In this document: positions 31,706 to 40,956 of the stretch, piece after piece | Layout: every line of letters starts with the position of its first letter | Position numbering within the stretch: position 1 is the stretch's first letter | Assembly (NCBI GenBank): GCA_964416195.1 | Contig: CAYQDB010000019.1 | Span: forward strand, 1 to 45,049 | Origin: CAYQDB01 sp964416195 | GTDB lineage: Bacteria > Zixibacteria > MSB-5A5 > GN15 > FEB-12 | Reading direction: 5' to 3' | Length of the DNA stretch: 45,049 nucleotides | The notes under the pieces: generated by a model | Told to the model about the DNA's origin: nothing | What the model saw: the letters and a program-made list of their open reading frames with translations, nothing else | The model's database searches: none | Program-made: the position numbers and the translations under genes

Positions 31706-34700
31706 TTACTGGTGCTGGGGTACCGAACCACCAGTGAACAGGTACTTGATCAGATAGGTCAAATCTGCAACGTTGGGGTTATCACCAGAAGCGTCCACGT
31801 CACCCAGTGCGAGGTTGAAGGGAGCGGGACCGCCGGTGAACAGATACTCGACGAAGAAAGTCACATCGGCTACGTTAACATCTCCGTCAACGTTAAGATC
31901 GCCGGAACGATGGCCTACGTATGTGCACTGGCCATCCTTTGAGAACGGCGTGCCGTCGTTGAACTCTCCGCTGACAGTATATGTCTGCAGGGTCGTGTCG
32001 AACAGGAAGCCATAATACAGCACGAAGTCCCTCATGAGGAAGGTGACATCCAGAACCGGTCCTATCATCTCGGGGTACGCCGGGATAATGGCTGTCCCTG
32101 TCGGGGTGATAGTGCCGTTCACCATTACCGTCGTCAAGTTGATATCGCTGACCGAATATCCGGGGTAGAAGTCATTGCTTAGATAGATATCACCCGGGTT
32201 CGGGACAACGGTAAACCCATCGGCAACATGGACCGGGTCGGGATCCAGATCAATAGTTATAGTTTCGCCACCAACATTGATGGTGTAGTCCTCAACCTCA
32301 CCGTAGGAATGTGCGCCACAGGGCGTTGGCTCGGTGTTCCAGGTCAGCCTGATACGCATCCGAGTTTGACCAGCTAACGCGTCTCCAGGAGGAGTGATGG
32401 TACCGGTGTATGTCGGTCCGGAACCATGGCCCACATCAAGAGGTTGCAGTTCACCGGGATCATCAAAGTCCACATCCTGGTTCCAGTCAACCCAGACAGC
32501 ACCGGTGTCAGAGCTATATCCGCCATTAATAGTGATCGTAATCGGATACCCGACGCCCGGAGTCATTTCAGTGGATAGAGCGGTGAAATCACCATAGCCC
32601 TCACAGTCGGAACTGTTGTCGATAGTGCCGACCTCCACTCGCTCGATGTACTCGTCACAGCCACCGCTAGCTTCGCAGTATACCGCTGCGGTTGGAACAC
32701 AGGTCGCGGTGATCCCGTACTTCCACGGGCCAGCAGCACAAGTATAGCCTGAATAATCCTGGCCTGACACAAATACAATATACGTTCCGGGCGGGAGAGT
32801 AGCGACCACACTCGCTGGCGTACATTCATCGACAGCGGCGTATGGATTGAGATACCCTGTTATGTTATCGCAACCCGGGACACCAAGCACATACTGCTCA
32901 GCGAAACCAAACACGATCGGGAAACCGCCTTCAGCATCCAGTGTTACTTCATACCATCCATCAAGCAACAACAAATACCAGTCGGTATCACGGTAGTTGG
33001 AGCCACCGAATAGATACGTACTGAATTCACCACAGACGGTCTCGCCACAGGAGAGCGAACCGAACACCGGCGGCTCAGAGTTGCACCCACCATTGGTGTC
33101 ATCGATGGACTCATCAGTAAGACACACTTCACCTTCCGGCGTGGAACCTTCAGGGCACTCATACACACACGGCTCCGAGACGGAGATGTTCAGGATACCG
33201 GTGCCGGTATTGCTGCTATAACCACCCACCTCGACCAGGTAGGAATTGCCTGCCGTGACCGGTATTTCAACTTCGGACTGCACGCCGCAGGCGTCGTCAT
33301 TGCAGGCCAGCTCGGTTCCCAGCGGCTCACAGGTGCAGCCGTCGTAAACAGCCATCTTGGTGTCGTAATCGGAACCACAGAGACTGATAGTAGCATTTCC
33401 GGTTTCAGTGGCGGTGTAGCAGTACCAGATGTTCGGTGAAGACAAGCACGTACCGCCGCCGTCAAAGGTTGCCGGGTCAGTCGAGAAGGCCAGATCGACG
33501 ACCTCGTTGATCTCAGTAGCATTAGCGCAGTCGTCGTTCTCAAGGGCCTCGCAGGTCGTATCGACAATGCACAGATCGAACTCCGGAATGCAGTAAGGTG
33601 TTGACCAGGTATCGATCATCAGGTAGTAGACACCGGGTTCGAGATTCACACAGGTCATCGACTTCGGCGAACTCGACGAGCTGGTCTCAAAGTCGACGCA
33701 GTTGTCCAAGGTCGGTGGGCACGAGGTGAACAGACCCATACCGGCGTACGAGGTGCCCTTCGGATCGAGGTGAAAGTTCACCGTCACCTCTGACAGCACA
33801 GTGATCTCGTAGAAGATGTCCTCACCGTTGGTGTAGTAGCCCATACAGATTTCGTCGTTGGGGTCCTCATAATAGTTGCCCCGGCCGCAGGTAGTCTGAC
33901 CGTTATCACACCACGGCAGCGTCGGGATGTCGACCTCGATCGGGTTGGCGCAGTTGTCACCTTCCTGCGGACCGGCTGCGGCCTCAATGATAATATCGAG
34001 ATCCGGAATACAGTCAGGTGTTGGCCAGGTGTCAACCATGATGTAATAAGTCCCGGCCGGTAAATCAATATTCGAAATAACTTTCGGGTTGCCGTCGCTA
34101 CTGCTCACGGTGCCCATGCAAGTAACGTCAGCATCCGGACACTCATCATCAATCGACATTCCAGAATAGGTGGTACCCTTCGGATCGAGGGTGATGTTGA
34201 CAAAGCCCAAGTCATCAGTCACAACCAACTCAACGATCAGGTCCTCACCACCATCATAGCTGCCCAGACAGGTCTCGTTGTAATTGTCCGAGCGACCGCA
34301 GGTGTACTGGTTGGCAATGGTGTACGGCAGATCACCACCACCGATGTTGACCACGAACGGTTCGCTGCAGTTGTCACCCGGCTCGGGCGGCGGGCATTCG
34401 AGAACGTCAAGCGTGAACTGGAAGGGGCTCTCGATAGGCAAGCAATCAGCGTCACCGATAAAAACTGGAATATAGTAGGTTGCTGGCCCGGGCAGATTGT
34501 TCCAATAAATCTTCGGCTGGGTCAGTCCTTCACAGTCGAGCCACTCAATGCTATTATACAGGATATAGTTCGGGCAATCGTCGCAAGAAGCGTAGAGTAC
34601 AACGCCGACACACAGTATCTCATACGGGCTTCCGCAATAGTCGATCACGACGTCATTGCACTCATTTGGGGCATCGAACTTGTACCAGACAGCATTCCAG

Positions 34701-35797
34701 TCCAGAACACCCGGGCAGTCGATAGTTGCGCCCTCAGTTGTTCCGCTGGCCGTCGCCGGGAATGGCGGAGGGATCAGCTCAGCGTTAGTGCACTCATCAT
34801 TCTCAGGGGCGGTGGGGCAGGGATTATCCTCGCAGTTGAGACCTTCGTCCCAGCTATACCCTCCCATCGCCTCGCACTCAGCTTCGGTCACGTCAACACA
34901 TAACGGGGCCGCCGGGTCGTCGTAACAGCAACGCCCAATCGGCGCCGCTTCGTTGTTAACCGAGATAGCATCGATCGAGAACTGGGCACCGTCGTAGCCG
35001 TAGTACCTGAAACCCAGTTTCACGTTGCTCTCGGTTGAGTACGCCGACAGATCAACCGTCGCTTCATACCAGGTAAAAGTTGTAAACTCGCCAACATCTT
35101 CCTCACACCACAACTTGGTTGTGAAGTTGGCGCCGCCATCGGTCGATATCCATACTTCGAGATCACAATTGTCGTAGGGGTCGACAGACCAATAGTAGCT
35201 GCCCATCCAGACAAACTCCAGCTTCCAGCCGGATTCCCCGCTCAGATCAATCGCCGGGCTGATCAGCCATTCGTCCTGCGTTCCGGTGTAGCTATCATCA
35301 TAATAACAGGAAGCGTTGTACGTACCCTCATACGGGTTATAGTCGTCGATCTCCCATGTATAAGGATTGTTTACAACCGCAGTCCAGTTCGGAGGCGGAA
35401 CGGTGCCGCCTTCAAAACCCTCCCACAAAATCTCGCCTTTAGGAGTGTGGGTTGTCATTATCGGCTGTCTTTTGAACGGATTCACCCTGAGGTCTTCCTG
35501 AACAGCAGGCCTGCTCGCCGTCGGCAGTCCCAACTCGTAAGACGGATCCTCATGGTGTGACTCTCCCTCTTCTTCGGCCTCCAGCTTTGCTTGAATCTCA
35601 GCTTCCATCGCAAGCTTGGCAGCCACAGCGGGGTCAATCGTTTCAGCCTGCGAGGTCGAACGTATGGCGTTTAGCTGCTGCTCATACTCCGCTTTTTGAT
35701 TTTCATCAGTGGTGGCAAAACTGAGGGCCACAACACACAGCGCCAGGACCGACAGTGTCACCAATAGATTTGGAATCCATTTTTTCAACTTCCCCAT
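31706..35797 (-). CDS. Very large secreted multidomain dockerin protein
   Basis: The 1363-residue protein has a signal peptide (to about residue 29), then an Ala/Glu/Gln-rich helical region (about 33-75). A jelly-roll domain like the cleaved-adhesin/MAM type follows (about 124-282; ILWEGFEGG...TGTQDEWLISPAIDLSG, quoted in part). A series of Cys-rich, PPC-like beta-sandwich modules covers about 300-1090, including two near-tandem repeats (DNC...YTCGR...LDPKGT.Y.GM...YY.MVDTW.TP.CIP). A GEVEDY domain lies near 1165, then a beta-sandwich, and finally a dockerin pair (about 1296-1363; GDLNVDGDVNVADVTFF and GDVDASGDNPNVADLTYL). AAGGAG lies 10 bases before the ATG. The role, adhesion or surface binding, is inference; no enzyme domain is seen. 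Confidence 0.85.
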   Translation of the reverse strand: MGKLKKWIPNLLVTLSVLALCVVALSFATTDENQKAEYEQQLNAIRSTSQAETIDPAVAAKLAMEAEIQAKLEAEEEGESHHEDPSYELGLPTASRPAVQEDLRVNPFKRQPIMTTHTPKGEILWEGFEGGTVPPPNWTAVVNNPYTWEIDDYNPYEGTYNASCYYDDSYTGTQDEWLISPAIDLSGESGWKLEFVWMGSYYWSVDPYDNCDLEVWISTDGGANFTTKLWCEEDVGEFTTFTWYEATVDLSAYSTESNVKLGFRYYGYDGAQFSIDAISVNNEAAPIGRCCYDDPAAPLCVDVTEAECEAMGGYSWDEGLNCEDNPCPTAPENDECTNAELIPPPFPATASGTTEGATIDCPGVLDWNAVWYKFDAPNECNDVVIDYCGSPYEILCVGVVLYASCDDCPNYILYNSIEWLDCEGLTQPKIYWNNLPGPATYYIPVFIGDADCLPIESPFQFTLDVLECPPPEPGDNCSEPFVVNIGGGDLPYTIANQYTCGRSDNYNETCLGSYDGGEDLIVELVVTDDLGFVNITLDPKGTTYSGMSIDDECPDADVTCMGTVSSSDGNPKVISNIDLPAGTYYIMVDTWPTPDCIPDLDIIIEAAAGPQEGDNCANPIEVDIPTLPWCDNGQTTCGRGNYYEDPNDEICMGYYTNGEDIFYEITVLSEVTVNFHLDPKGTSYAGMGLFTSCPPTLDNCVDFETSSSSSPKSMTCVNLEPGVYYLMIDTWSTPYCIPEFDLCIVDTTCEALENDDCANATEINEVVDLAFSTDPATFDGGGTCLSSPNIWYCYTATETGNATISLCGSDYDTKMAVYDGCTCEPLGTELACNDDACGVQSEVEIPVTAGNSYLVEVGGYSSNTGTGILNISVSEPCVYECPEGSTPEGEVCLTDESIDDTNGGCNSEPPVFGSLSCGETVCGEFSTYLFGGSNYRDTDWYLLLLDGWYEVTLDAEGGFPIVFGFAEQYVLGVPGCDNITGYLNPYAAVDECTPASVVATLPPGTYIVFVSGQDYSGYTCAAGPWKYGITATCVPTAAVYCEASGGCDEYIERVEVGTIDNSSDCEGYGDFTALSTEMTPGVGYPITITINGGYSSDTGAVWVDWNQDVDFDDPGELQPLDVGHGSGPTYTGTITPPGDALAGQTRMRIRLTWNTEPTPCGAHSYGEVEDYTINVGGETITIDLDPDPVHVADGFTVVPNPGDIYLSNDFYPGYSVSDINLTTVMVNGTITPTGTAIIPAYPEMIGPVLDVTFLMRDFVLYYGFLFDTTLQTYTVSGEFNDGTPFSKDGQCTYVGHRSGDLNVDGDVNVADVTFFVEYLFTGGPAPFNLALGDVDASGDNPNVADLTYLIKYLFTGGSVPQHQ

Positions 35798-36230
35798 TAG
35801 CTTACTTCTCCTTGCTTATTAGTTACTCTTAACATGTCTCTTGCCATATTGCATGGCATCTGTCAAACGGGATTACCTAATTCGATACGCATCACCTCCT
35901 CGCGTAGCTGCCCAGCTATTATGCGTTGTACAAATGAGTTACGGGGCAAATCTCCTCGTGTAGTAAGTTCGCTGGTCGCTCTGTACTTGTTTAGTTACAC
36001 ATAAGCGATTGCTTTTACAAAATATAGACATTACGACTCAGAGACAAGTACTATATATTGAAATTTAACCTCTTTGACACTGGATGTCAAGCGAAAAAAG
36101 GAGTTGCTGGCACTGGGCGAGCCGGTGTGCCAGCCCCAGGTACTCTCCGTTAAAACAAATTGTTGATTCTTTTTCTACCAGTTGAAAGTTTATTTCCCAT
36201 AAAGACCAAGGAAAGTTGTGGAGGTAACAA
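35798..36230. other. Divergent intergenic region
   Basis: This 433-base region separates two divergent genes for secreted proteins. A perfect TTGACA (minus strand, about 35862) has no -10 box at 16-18 bases. The last 20 bases hold the GGAGG ribosome site for the plus-strand gene. It is AT-rich around 36000-36065. Probably both promoters are here but I cannot place them; no gene or repeat is seen. Confidence 0.4.
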
Positions 36231-38438
36231 ATGATGCCAATAATCCGATATATCGTAGCGCTTTCAATGCTTCTGGGAACTTCGACCCTCGCCCAGAACA
36301 GCCAAGATATCCTCGAAAATATCCTCGGCGAGGTGGGCTTTTCCAGAGAGGACTTAGGCTACCAGCCGGCGGGCTATTGGAATCGCTTCCCGCTTGACGT
36401 TCCCTACAGGTTGACCTCCTTCGATGCCCTCTTCGCTGAGCCGCTCAAGCTATACGAATATGCGACAGTGATGGGCAACGCAATCGAGCTCTATCTTGAC
36501 CCGGCCTACGCCGACAGTGCCCATGATGGCCTGTACAAGCTGGTGTACAACCTGGGAGTGGATAAAAAACGAGGCGGCTTCCGGTCCTATTCAGCCAACC
36601 TGCTGCCGGCTCCCGAGGGAGATGACCCACTGGTTATGTCTATTGAAAAACTGTTTGCCCTGGCCGACAGGCAAACGGAGTTCTACACCTTCGGCTCCCG
36701 CTCCGACTGGCCGGACATCAAAAAGGAAATCAGAGAGAAAACCAAATATCTGCCTGATTCAGTCAGATCAATTGTGGCCGAACTGATAGTCGATTTAGGC
36801 GAGGCGATCAAGTGGCGCAACCTGGCTTTCCGCAACTGCGACCGCAAGGATATGGAAAGAGCCTTCGACATTCGTGACTTGGCTAACACACAATCGGATG
36901 GGATGGTGTACTACCCTGAGCTGGATGACATTGCCGCTACCATCGATTGGGCCTCGCTGCATTACGCCGCGTTGAAAGTAGCGGCCGCATCGGAGAAAGC
37001 AGAAACAGCCCTGGTTGCTTTTGTCAAGGAGATACCAAAGGACTTCCAGATGGAGCTTGGGACTCCATTTGGGAAAATTGCTATCTTCTCGCCGGTCTAT
37101 AAGACTGAAAAGATTCCCCCGCCTGAGATGTTCTCCTTGCTGCGTGCTTCAATCCCCGACTGGATGGAATACGACGCCAGCAACTCGTTGCTTCTGATTG
37201 ACTTCGGACGAAATACAATCTACCAAGGGACTCCCGGTGCTACCAGCTCACTTGCCAACCCCATCTCGGTCGTTATCGACCTGGGTGGGGATGATTATTA
37301 CGGTTACCAGCGCAGCAACTACCCGCCTTCTGCCGGCGTCGGTCTTCTCGGCATCGGTCTGGTCATCGACAGCAAAGGGGATGACCACTACAACGGTTCT
37401 ACTTATGCCCAGGGTGCAGGTCTGTTTGGAGTTGGTATCCTGCTGGATAGAGAAGGCAATGATAAGTATAAGGCGGACCTGTCCGCGCAGGGATGTGGAT
37501 ATTTTGGGATTGGACTTTGCCTTGACGGCACTGGTAATGACGAGTACTACCTATACGGCAACGGTCAGGGAATGGGGGGTATCGGCGGCGGTATTGGTGT
37601 CTGCGCCTCCTATGACGGCGACGACAAATACACTGCCGAGCCTTATGCAGAAGTCTACAACCGCGGGGATTACCACAGCAAGGGCAAGATCAATGGCAAC
37701 GAGGCTCAGGGGGCTGGATTTGGGCGGCGTGGCGACGGCTCTGACGGTCATGCCTGGGCCGGTGGCCTGGGAACTATAATTGACATCCACGGCAACGACC
37801 ACTATTACTCCGGCAACTGGACCTTAGGAGTGGGCTACTGGTTCGGCACCGGCATAGCCGTCGATAGGTACGGGAACGACATATACGAGTCGTGTTACTT
37901 CACGCAGGGTTCCGGGGCGCACTATTGCAACGGAATACTGATCGATGAGTCCGGTGATGATCGCCACGAACTATACGAAACTGCCGGAGCGGGTCTCGGG
38001 TTCGGCTGGGACTTCACCAATGCCCTTCTAATCAACAAAGGCGGCAATGACACCTACCGCGCCAAAATTATTTCGATGGGGCTGGCACAGATTCGCTCGA
38101 ATGCCTTTCTTATCGATATTGGTGGGGATGACAAGTACTTCCTCGGGGAGAACACGCCCGGCCTCGGCGAGGCCAGCTACCGCCAAGGATACGACAAACC
38201 GGGACGTCTAACGAGTTACTACAGCTACGCCAAGTCCTTCGGCGGCTTTATCGACATTGGTGGGCGGGACCAGTATTACTCCTTCAAGGATAAGGAGAAA
38301 TCCGTGCATCCTCTTGCTAAGAACAACTCCATGTGGTTGCAACCAGCAAGAACCGATTCCCTTTTCGGGTTTGACAACTACGGAGTGGGCATAGATACCG
38401 AAGAAGGTACGGTACCGGAGCTTTTCAAGTGGGAGTAG
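36231..38438 (+). CDS. Secreted protein with about eleven ~26-residue 'DxxGNDxY' repeats
   Basis: The 735-residue protein has a signal peptide (MMPIIRYIVALSMLLGTSTLA). A helical N-terminal domain covers about residues 22-340. From about 344 to 680 it has some eleven repeats of the form G-(I/V)-G-(I/L)-x-(I/L)-D-x-x-G-(N/D)-D-x-Y, then 6-8 residues, then (A/T)-Q-G-x-G. Examples are LLDREGNDKYKADLSAQGCG, CLDGTGNDEYYLYGNGQGMG and VDRYGNDIYESCYFTQGSG. The Asp/Gly-rich turns recall RTX calcium sites but the spacing (~26, not 9) and Tyr are different. A beta-solenoid or stacked-strand fold is my inference. GGAGG lies 6 bases before the ATG. I know no named family. Confidence 0.85.
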   Translation: MMPIIRYIVALSMLLGTSTLAQNSQDILENILGEVGFSREDLGYQPAGYWNRFPLDVPYRLTSFDALFAEPLKLYEYATVMGNAIELYLDPAYADSAHDGLYKLVYNLGVDKKRGGFRSYSANLLPAPEGDDPLVMSIEKLFALADRQTEFYTFGSRSDWPDIKKEIREKTKYLPDSVRSIVAELIVDLGEAIKWRNLAFRNCDRKDMERAFDIRDLANTQSDGMVYYPELDDIAATIDWASLHYAALKVAAASEKAETALVAFVKEIPKDFQMELGTPFGKIAIFSPVYKTEKIPPPEMFSLLRASIPDWMEYDASNSLLLIDFGRNTIYQGTPGATSSLANPISVVIDLGGDDYYGYQRSNYPPSAGVGLLGIGLVIDSKGDDHYNGSTYAQGAGLFGVGILLDREGNDKYKADLSAQGCGYFGIGLCLDGTGNDEYYLYGNGQGMGGIGGGIGVCASYDGDDKYTAEPYAEVYNRGDYHSKGKINGNEAQGAGFGRRGDGSDGHAWAGGLGTIIDIHGNDHYYSGNWTLGVGYWFGTGIAVDRYGNDIYESCYFTQGSGAHYCNGILIDESGDDRHELYETAGAGLGFGWDFTNALLINKGGNDTYRAKIISMGLAQIRSNAFLIDIGGDDKYFLGENTPGLGEASYRQGYDKPGRLTSYYSYAKSFGGFIDIGGRDQYYSFKDKEKSVHPLAKNNSMWLQPARTDSLFGFDNYGVGIDTEEGTVPELFKWE

Positions 38439-38646
38439 ATGCGTTAAAAATGATATTCTGTTATAACAGTTCTGTCAGAGTTTGTGTCGTTTTTGCTCGT
38501 TCGACTCTGGCGGACTCAGAACCCTACCTACTGAATTCAAGCCTGGGTAATCAGATGTTTAATGCTTCCGATAATAAAAGTAATGATCTAACTTCGTTGA
38601 TTGACCGTCGAAATTGAAAAGGAAAGACCTAAGCTGGGAGGATAGA

Positions 38647-39141
38647 ATGATTGCCCAAATCAAAAGAAACAACTGGTCGCGCTTTTGCAAGAAGTTCAAC
38701 ATAACCAACCAGTTACGCAACGCCACAGTGAGCGTGAAACACGAAGGTGGAAACGAAGTCGAAATCAACCAGAACTCCCCTTTCCTTGGCATCTCGATAG
38801 CCAAGAAGGGCCGGTTGATCGACGCTGTCGATCTGTTCACCGGTCAATATGATCCGGAGAAACTGACAGAGCCGGTTGTCTCAGTCAAACAGCCGGTCAA
38901 AATGGTGCTTGAGAAAGACAACGACGACAAAGACAACCGCCTTACGGTCGAAAGCAAAGACGGCACCATGGCCCAGGTTATACTCTGCGGCGAGAAGGTG
39001 GCTGACCAACGTAAGGTGTTTGTTGAGAAAGTAGCCTACTCCATGTACGAACAGCGCGGCTTCACATCTGGTGGTGATGTCGATGACTGGCTCGAAGCCG
39101 AGAGAAGAATCAGAGAGATTGAGCTCCAGTTAGTTCAGTAA
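38647..39141 (+). CDS. Cytoplasmic DUF5335/DUF2934-like protein
   Basis: The 164-residue protein has no signal peptide. The N-terminal ~125 residues (MIAQIKRNNWSRFCKKFN; NSPFLGISI; LTVESKDGTMAQVIL) resemble DUF5335 as I remember it. The C-terminal ~40 residues (VEKVAYSMYEQRGFTSGGD, then VDDWLEAERRI) fit DUF2934. ATG 38647 is chosen because GGGAGG lies 6 bases upstream; a TTG at 38614 is in frame but lacks this. Function unknown. It is on the same strand as, and about 200 bases after, the repeat protein, and convergent with lptC. The gap 38439-38646 shows nothing. Confidence 0.75.
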   Translation: MIAQIKRNNWSRFCKKFNITNQLRNATVSVKHEGGNEVEINQNSPFLGISIAKKGRLIDAVDLFTGQYDPEKLTEPVVSVKQPVKMVLEKDNDDKDNRLTVESKDGTMAQVILCGEKVADQRKVFVEKVAYSMYEQRGFTSGGDVDDWLEAERRIREIELQLVQ

Positions 39142-39198
39142 CCGGACATCTCGCTATATGCAAGCCGGCGGGGCTCGAGGAGGAAGTTTCGCTTATCA

Positions 39199-39768
39199 TT
39201 ACGGCTCTAATTTCTCCTTCGTGTCCGTGATAGTGCCGGAGACATGGTCGAGAATCTTGGTCGAGCGCAGCCGTTGATCGGCTTGCAGGCCCCAACCGGT
39301 AATGACATCCTCACCCTTGGTAAGTCGTACGAAGGCATCACTCTTGATACTGTCGGCCTCAGCATCCCAGTAGAGATAATCAGTTTCAAGCTTGAAGCTG
39401 TCTACCGTGAGCACAACCACGTTACCATATATGGATATGTTCCCTGTCTTCTCGCGGATGATACCTGAATCCCCCACGATATCGGTAGTCACAGCGCCGG
39501 TTGAGTCCAATATGTCGATATCCAGCGTGTACGCCATGGTGGAATCAAGGGACTCGAATTTGACGATCTTGTCAGCTATGATCTCCGTGGTCACCTGACC
39601 CCGGTCGTAGAGATAAACTCGTGCTCCGCTGACCTCGGAATCAGGTAGCGAGCTGCTGTCCGTCGGCGCTGCCTTGCCGCTCAAAGCGCTCTCCTTGCTG
39701 CTGCACCCGGCAAGGCCAACAACGCCAAGAAGAAACAGAATCCAGATTTGTCTGGTCAATGCACTCAT
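39199..39768 (-). CDS. lptC: LPS export periplasmic protein LptC
   Basis: LptC is the membrane-anchored jellyroll protein that receives LPS from LptBFG and passes it to LptA. The 189-residue protein starts with a hydrophobic helix and a lipobox LAGC (Cys22), so this one is predicted to be a lipoprotein. Beta-jellyroll repeats follow with the typical ITADKI-like pattern (TEIIADKIVKFESLDSTM; NISIYGNVVVLTVDSFKLETD in part; DYLYWDAEADSIKSD; DVITGWGLQADQRL). ATG 39768 places the helix at the N-terminus; a TTG at 39798 is the alternative. lptA and lptB, which often follow, are not here. Confidence 0.88.
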   Translation of the reverse strand: MSALTRQIWILFLLGVVGLAGCSSKESALSGKAAPTDSSSLPDSEVSGARVYLYDRGQVTTEIIADKIVKFESLDSTMAYTLDIDILDSTGAVTTDIVGDSGIIREKTGNISIYGNVVVLTVDSFKLETDYLYWDAEADSIKSDAFVRLTKGEDVITGWGLQADQRLRSTKILDHVSGTITDTKEKLEP

Positions 39769-39821
39769 CTTACTCTTATTACGTATATCGGCTGACAAAG
39801 GTCAAAGATTTCGGCAAAATG

Positions 39822-40730
39822 TCAAGCAGTATTCTCAGGCCGGGTGTGCCAGCGATTGTGCAGCCAGATCCACTGCGACTTGTTTTCCTCAATAAGTTCT
39901 TCAAGCGCCCTCGTACATTCGGCGGTCATTCGGTATGCATCCTCCTCAACATTGCCGCTAGATTGGATGCGCACCTCCGGTTTAATGACAACGCGGTAGC
40001 GGTTGTCATCAGTTCTTAAGCACGCCGCCGGCACAAAAGCGGCGCCCGCCTTAAGGCCCAGCAACGATTGCCCAATCGGCGTGTTGGCCAGACGTCCAAA
40101 GAACGGAACAAACTCACCACGCACCCTGATGGAATCGGTATCTATGAGAACCCCCAGGACCCCACCGGCTTTGAGCCAGCTTAGAACCTTGCGAGGGGTC
40201 TCCGTCGTGGCAAAATTTGTAATACCAAGGGATTCCCTGTTGCCGACGAGGATATTGTCCAGGCGGACGTCATATATCTCACGGCCGATAACAGCAATCC
40301 GGTAGCCGAGATTCGCCAGGTATACCGCCAGCAACTCAAAATTACCGATGTGTCCGGTAATCCCAATCAATCCTTTTCCTCTCTTGTATGCTGCGTCGAA
40401 CACATCAAGCCCCTCCGCCGATACAAGCGGCTTGATCTCAGTCTCAAAGTGTTTCTGGAAACGAACAACATCAGCTAAGTTCTTACCGGTATCGACAAAG
40501 AAATCTCGACCGATGTTGTGCTTCTGACTTGTGGATAAGTTGTTACCAAACACCAATGAAATGTGTCGGAACATCTTATGTCGGTCATTGGGGAGAACAG
40601 CCCATGCAACCAGGCCAATCCCTGCACCCACAAACGTTGCCAGCCGCCGGGGAATTACATTAAAGAGAAAAGAAGCCGCACGAGTCAGAAAGTATACGGC
40701 ATCTCTTTTGAGCTTCTTGGGTAATGTCAT
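39822..40730 (-). CDS. LpxL/HtrB-family lipid A acyltransferase
   Basis: This inner-membrane late acyltransferase adds a secondary acyl chain to Kdo-lipid A. The 302-residue protein has an N-terminal hydrophobic stretch and the HX4E catalytic motif GHIGNFE (His127, Glu132). It also has the Arg/Gly-rich VRGEFVPFFGRLANTPIG block and the C-terminal WIWLHNRWHTRP typical of LpxL/LpxM. Its place among kds genes and lptC supports the role. ATG 40730 has no ribosome site; a palindromic repeat lies directly upstream. Which acyl position it uses is not visible. Confidence 0.9.
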   Translation of the reverse strand: MTLPKKLKRDAVYFLTRAASFLFNVIPRRLATFVGAGIGLVAWAVLPNDRHKMFRHISLVFGNNLSTSQKHNIGRDFFVDTGKNLADVVRFQKHFETEIKPLVSAEGLDVFDAAYKRGKGLIGITGHIGNFELLAVYLANLGYRIAVIGREIYDVRLDNILVGNRESLGITNFATTETPRKVLSWLKAGGVLGVLIDTDSIRVRGEFVPFFGRLANTPIGQSLLGLKAGAAFVPAACLRTDDNRYRVVIKPEVRIQSSGNVEEDAYRMTAECTRALEELIEENKSQWIWLHNRWHTRPENTA

Positions 40731-40742
40731 GTCAGACCGTAG

Positions 40743-40787
40743 GTCGGGTTCCGAATCCCCGCCTCAGACGGGGATAAGAAACCCGAC
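40743..40787. repeat. Nested palindromic repeat
   Basis: An outer stem GTCGGGTT/AACCCGAC (40743-40750/40780-40787) encloses an inner stem ATCCCCG/CGGGGAT (40755-40761/40769-40775). The outer motif is the same GGTCGGG/CCCGACC as the hairpin after lgt. It lies just before the lpxL-like start codon. Confidence 0.65.
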
Positions 40788-40853
40788 AACAACGTTTTTC
40801 CTTTCTCCTCATGCCAAGTTGCTATCAAAGGTAGAGTATAACCCGCAAAGATG

Positions 40854-40915
40854 GTCATTCCCGCGCAAGCGGGAATCCAGTAAATCCTTAGATTCCTGCC
40901 TTCGCAGGAATGACA
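40854..40915. repeat. Palindromic repeat, GTCATTCCCGC/GCAGGAATGAC family
   Basis: Two hairpins in tandem: ATTCCCGC/GCGGGAAT around 40857-40876 and ATTCCTGC/GCAGGAAT around 40892-40911. Together they form a larger imperfect palindrome GTCATTCC...GGAATGAC. This family is widespread as a dispersed repeat in many bacteria. A partial copy is at 42103-42129. Confidence 0.75.
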
Positions 40916-40956
40916 GGCAAGGTATTTGGAGTTTAATCTTTGACGTCCAATGGGTA

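Noticed and set aside
37198..37779. 193-codon second frame within the repeat protein gene
   Set aside because: The repeat protein frame is far better (signal peptide, ribosome site, regular repeats); the overlapping frame mirrors its repetitive DNA.
37260..38300. Repeats at DNA level suggesting a CRISPR or tandem-repeat array
   Set aside because: The similarity is at the protein level only, with variable DNA and no identical units or spacers; no CRISPR array or cas gene is in the window.
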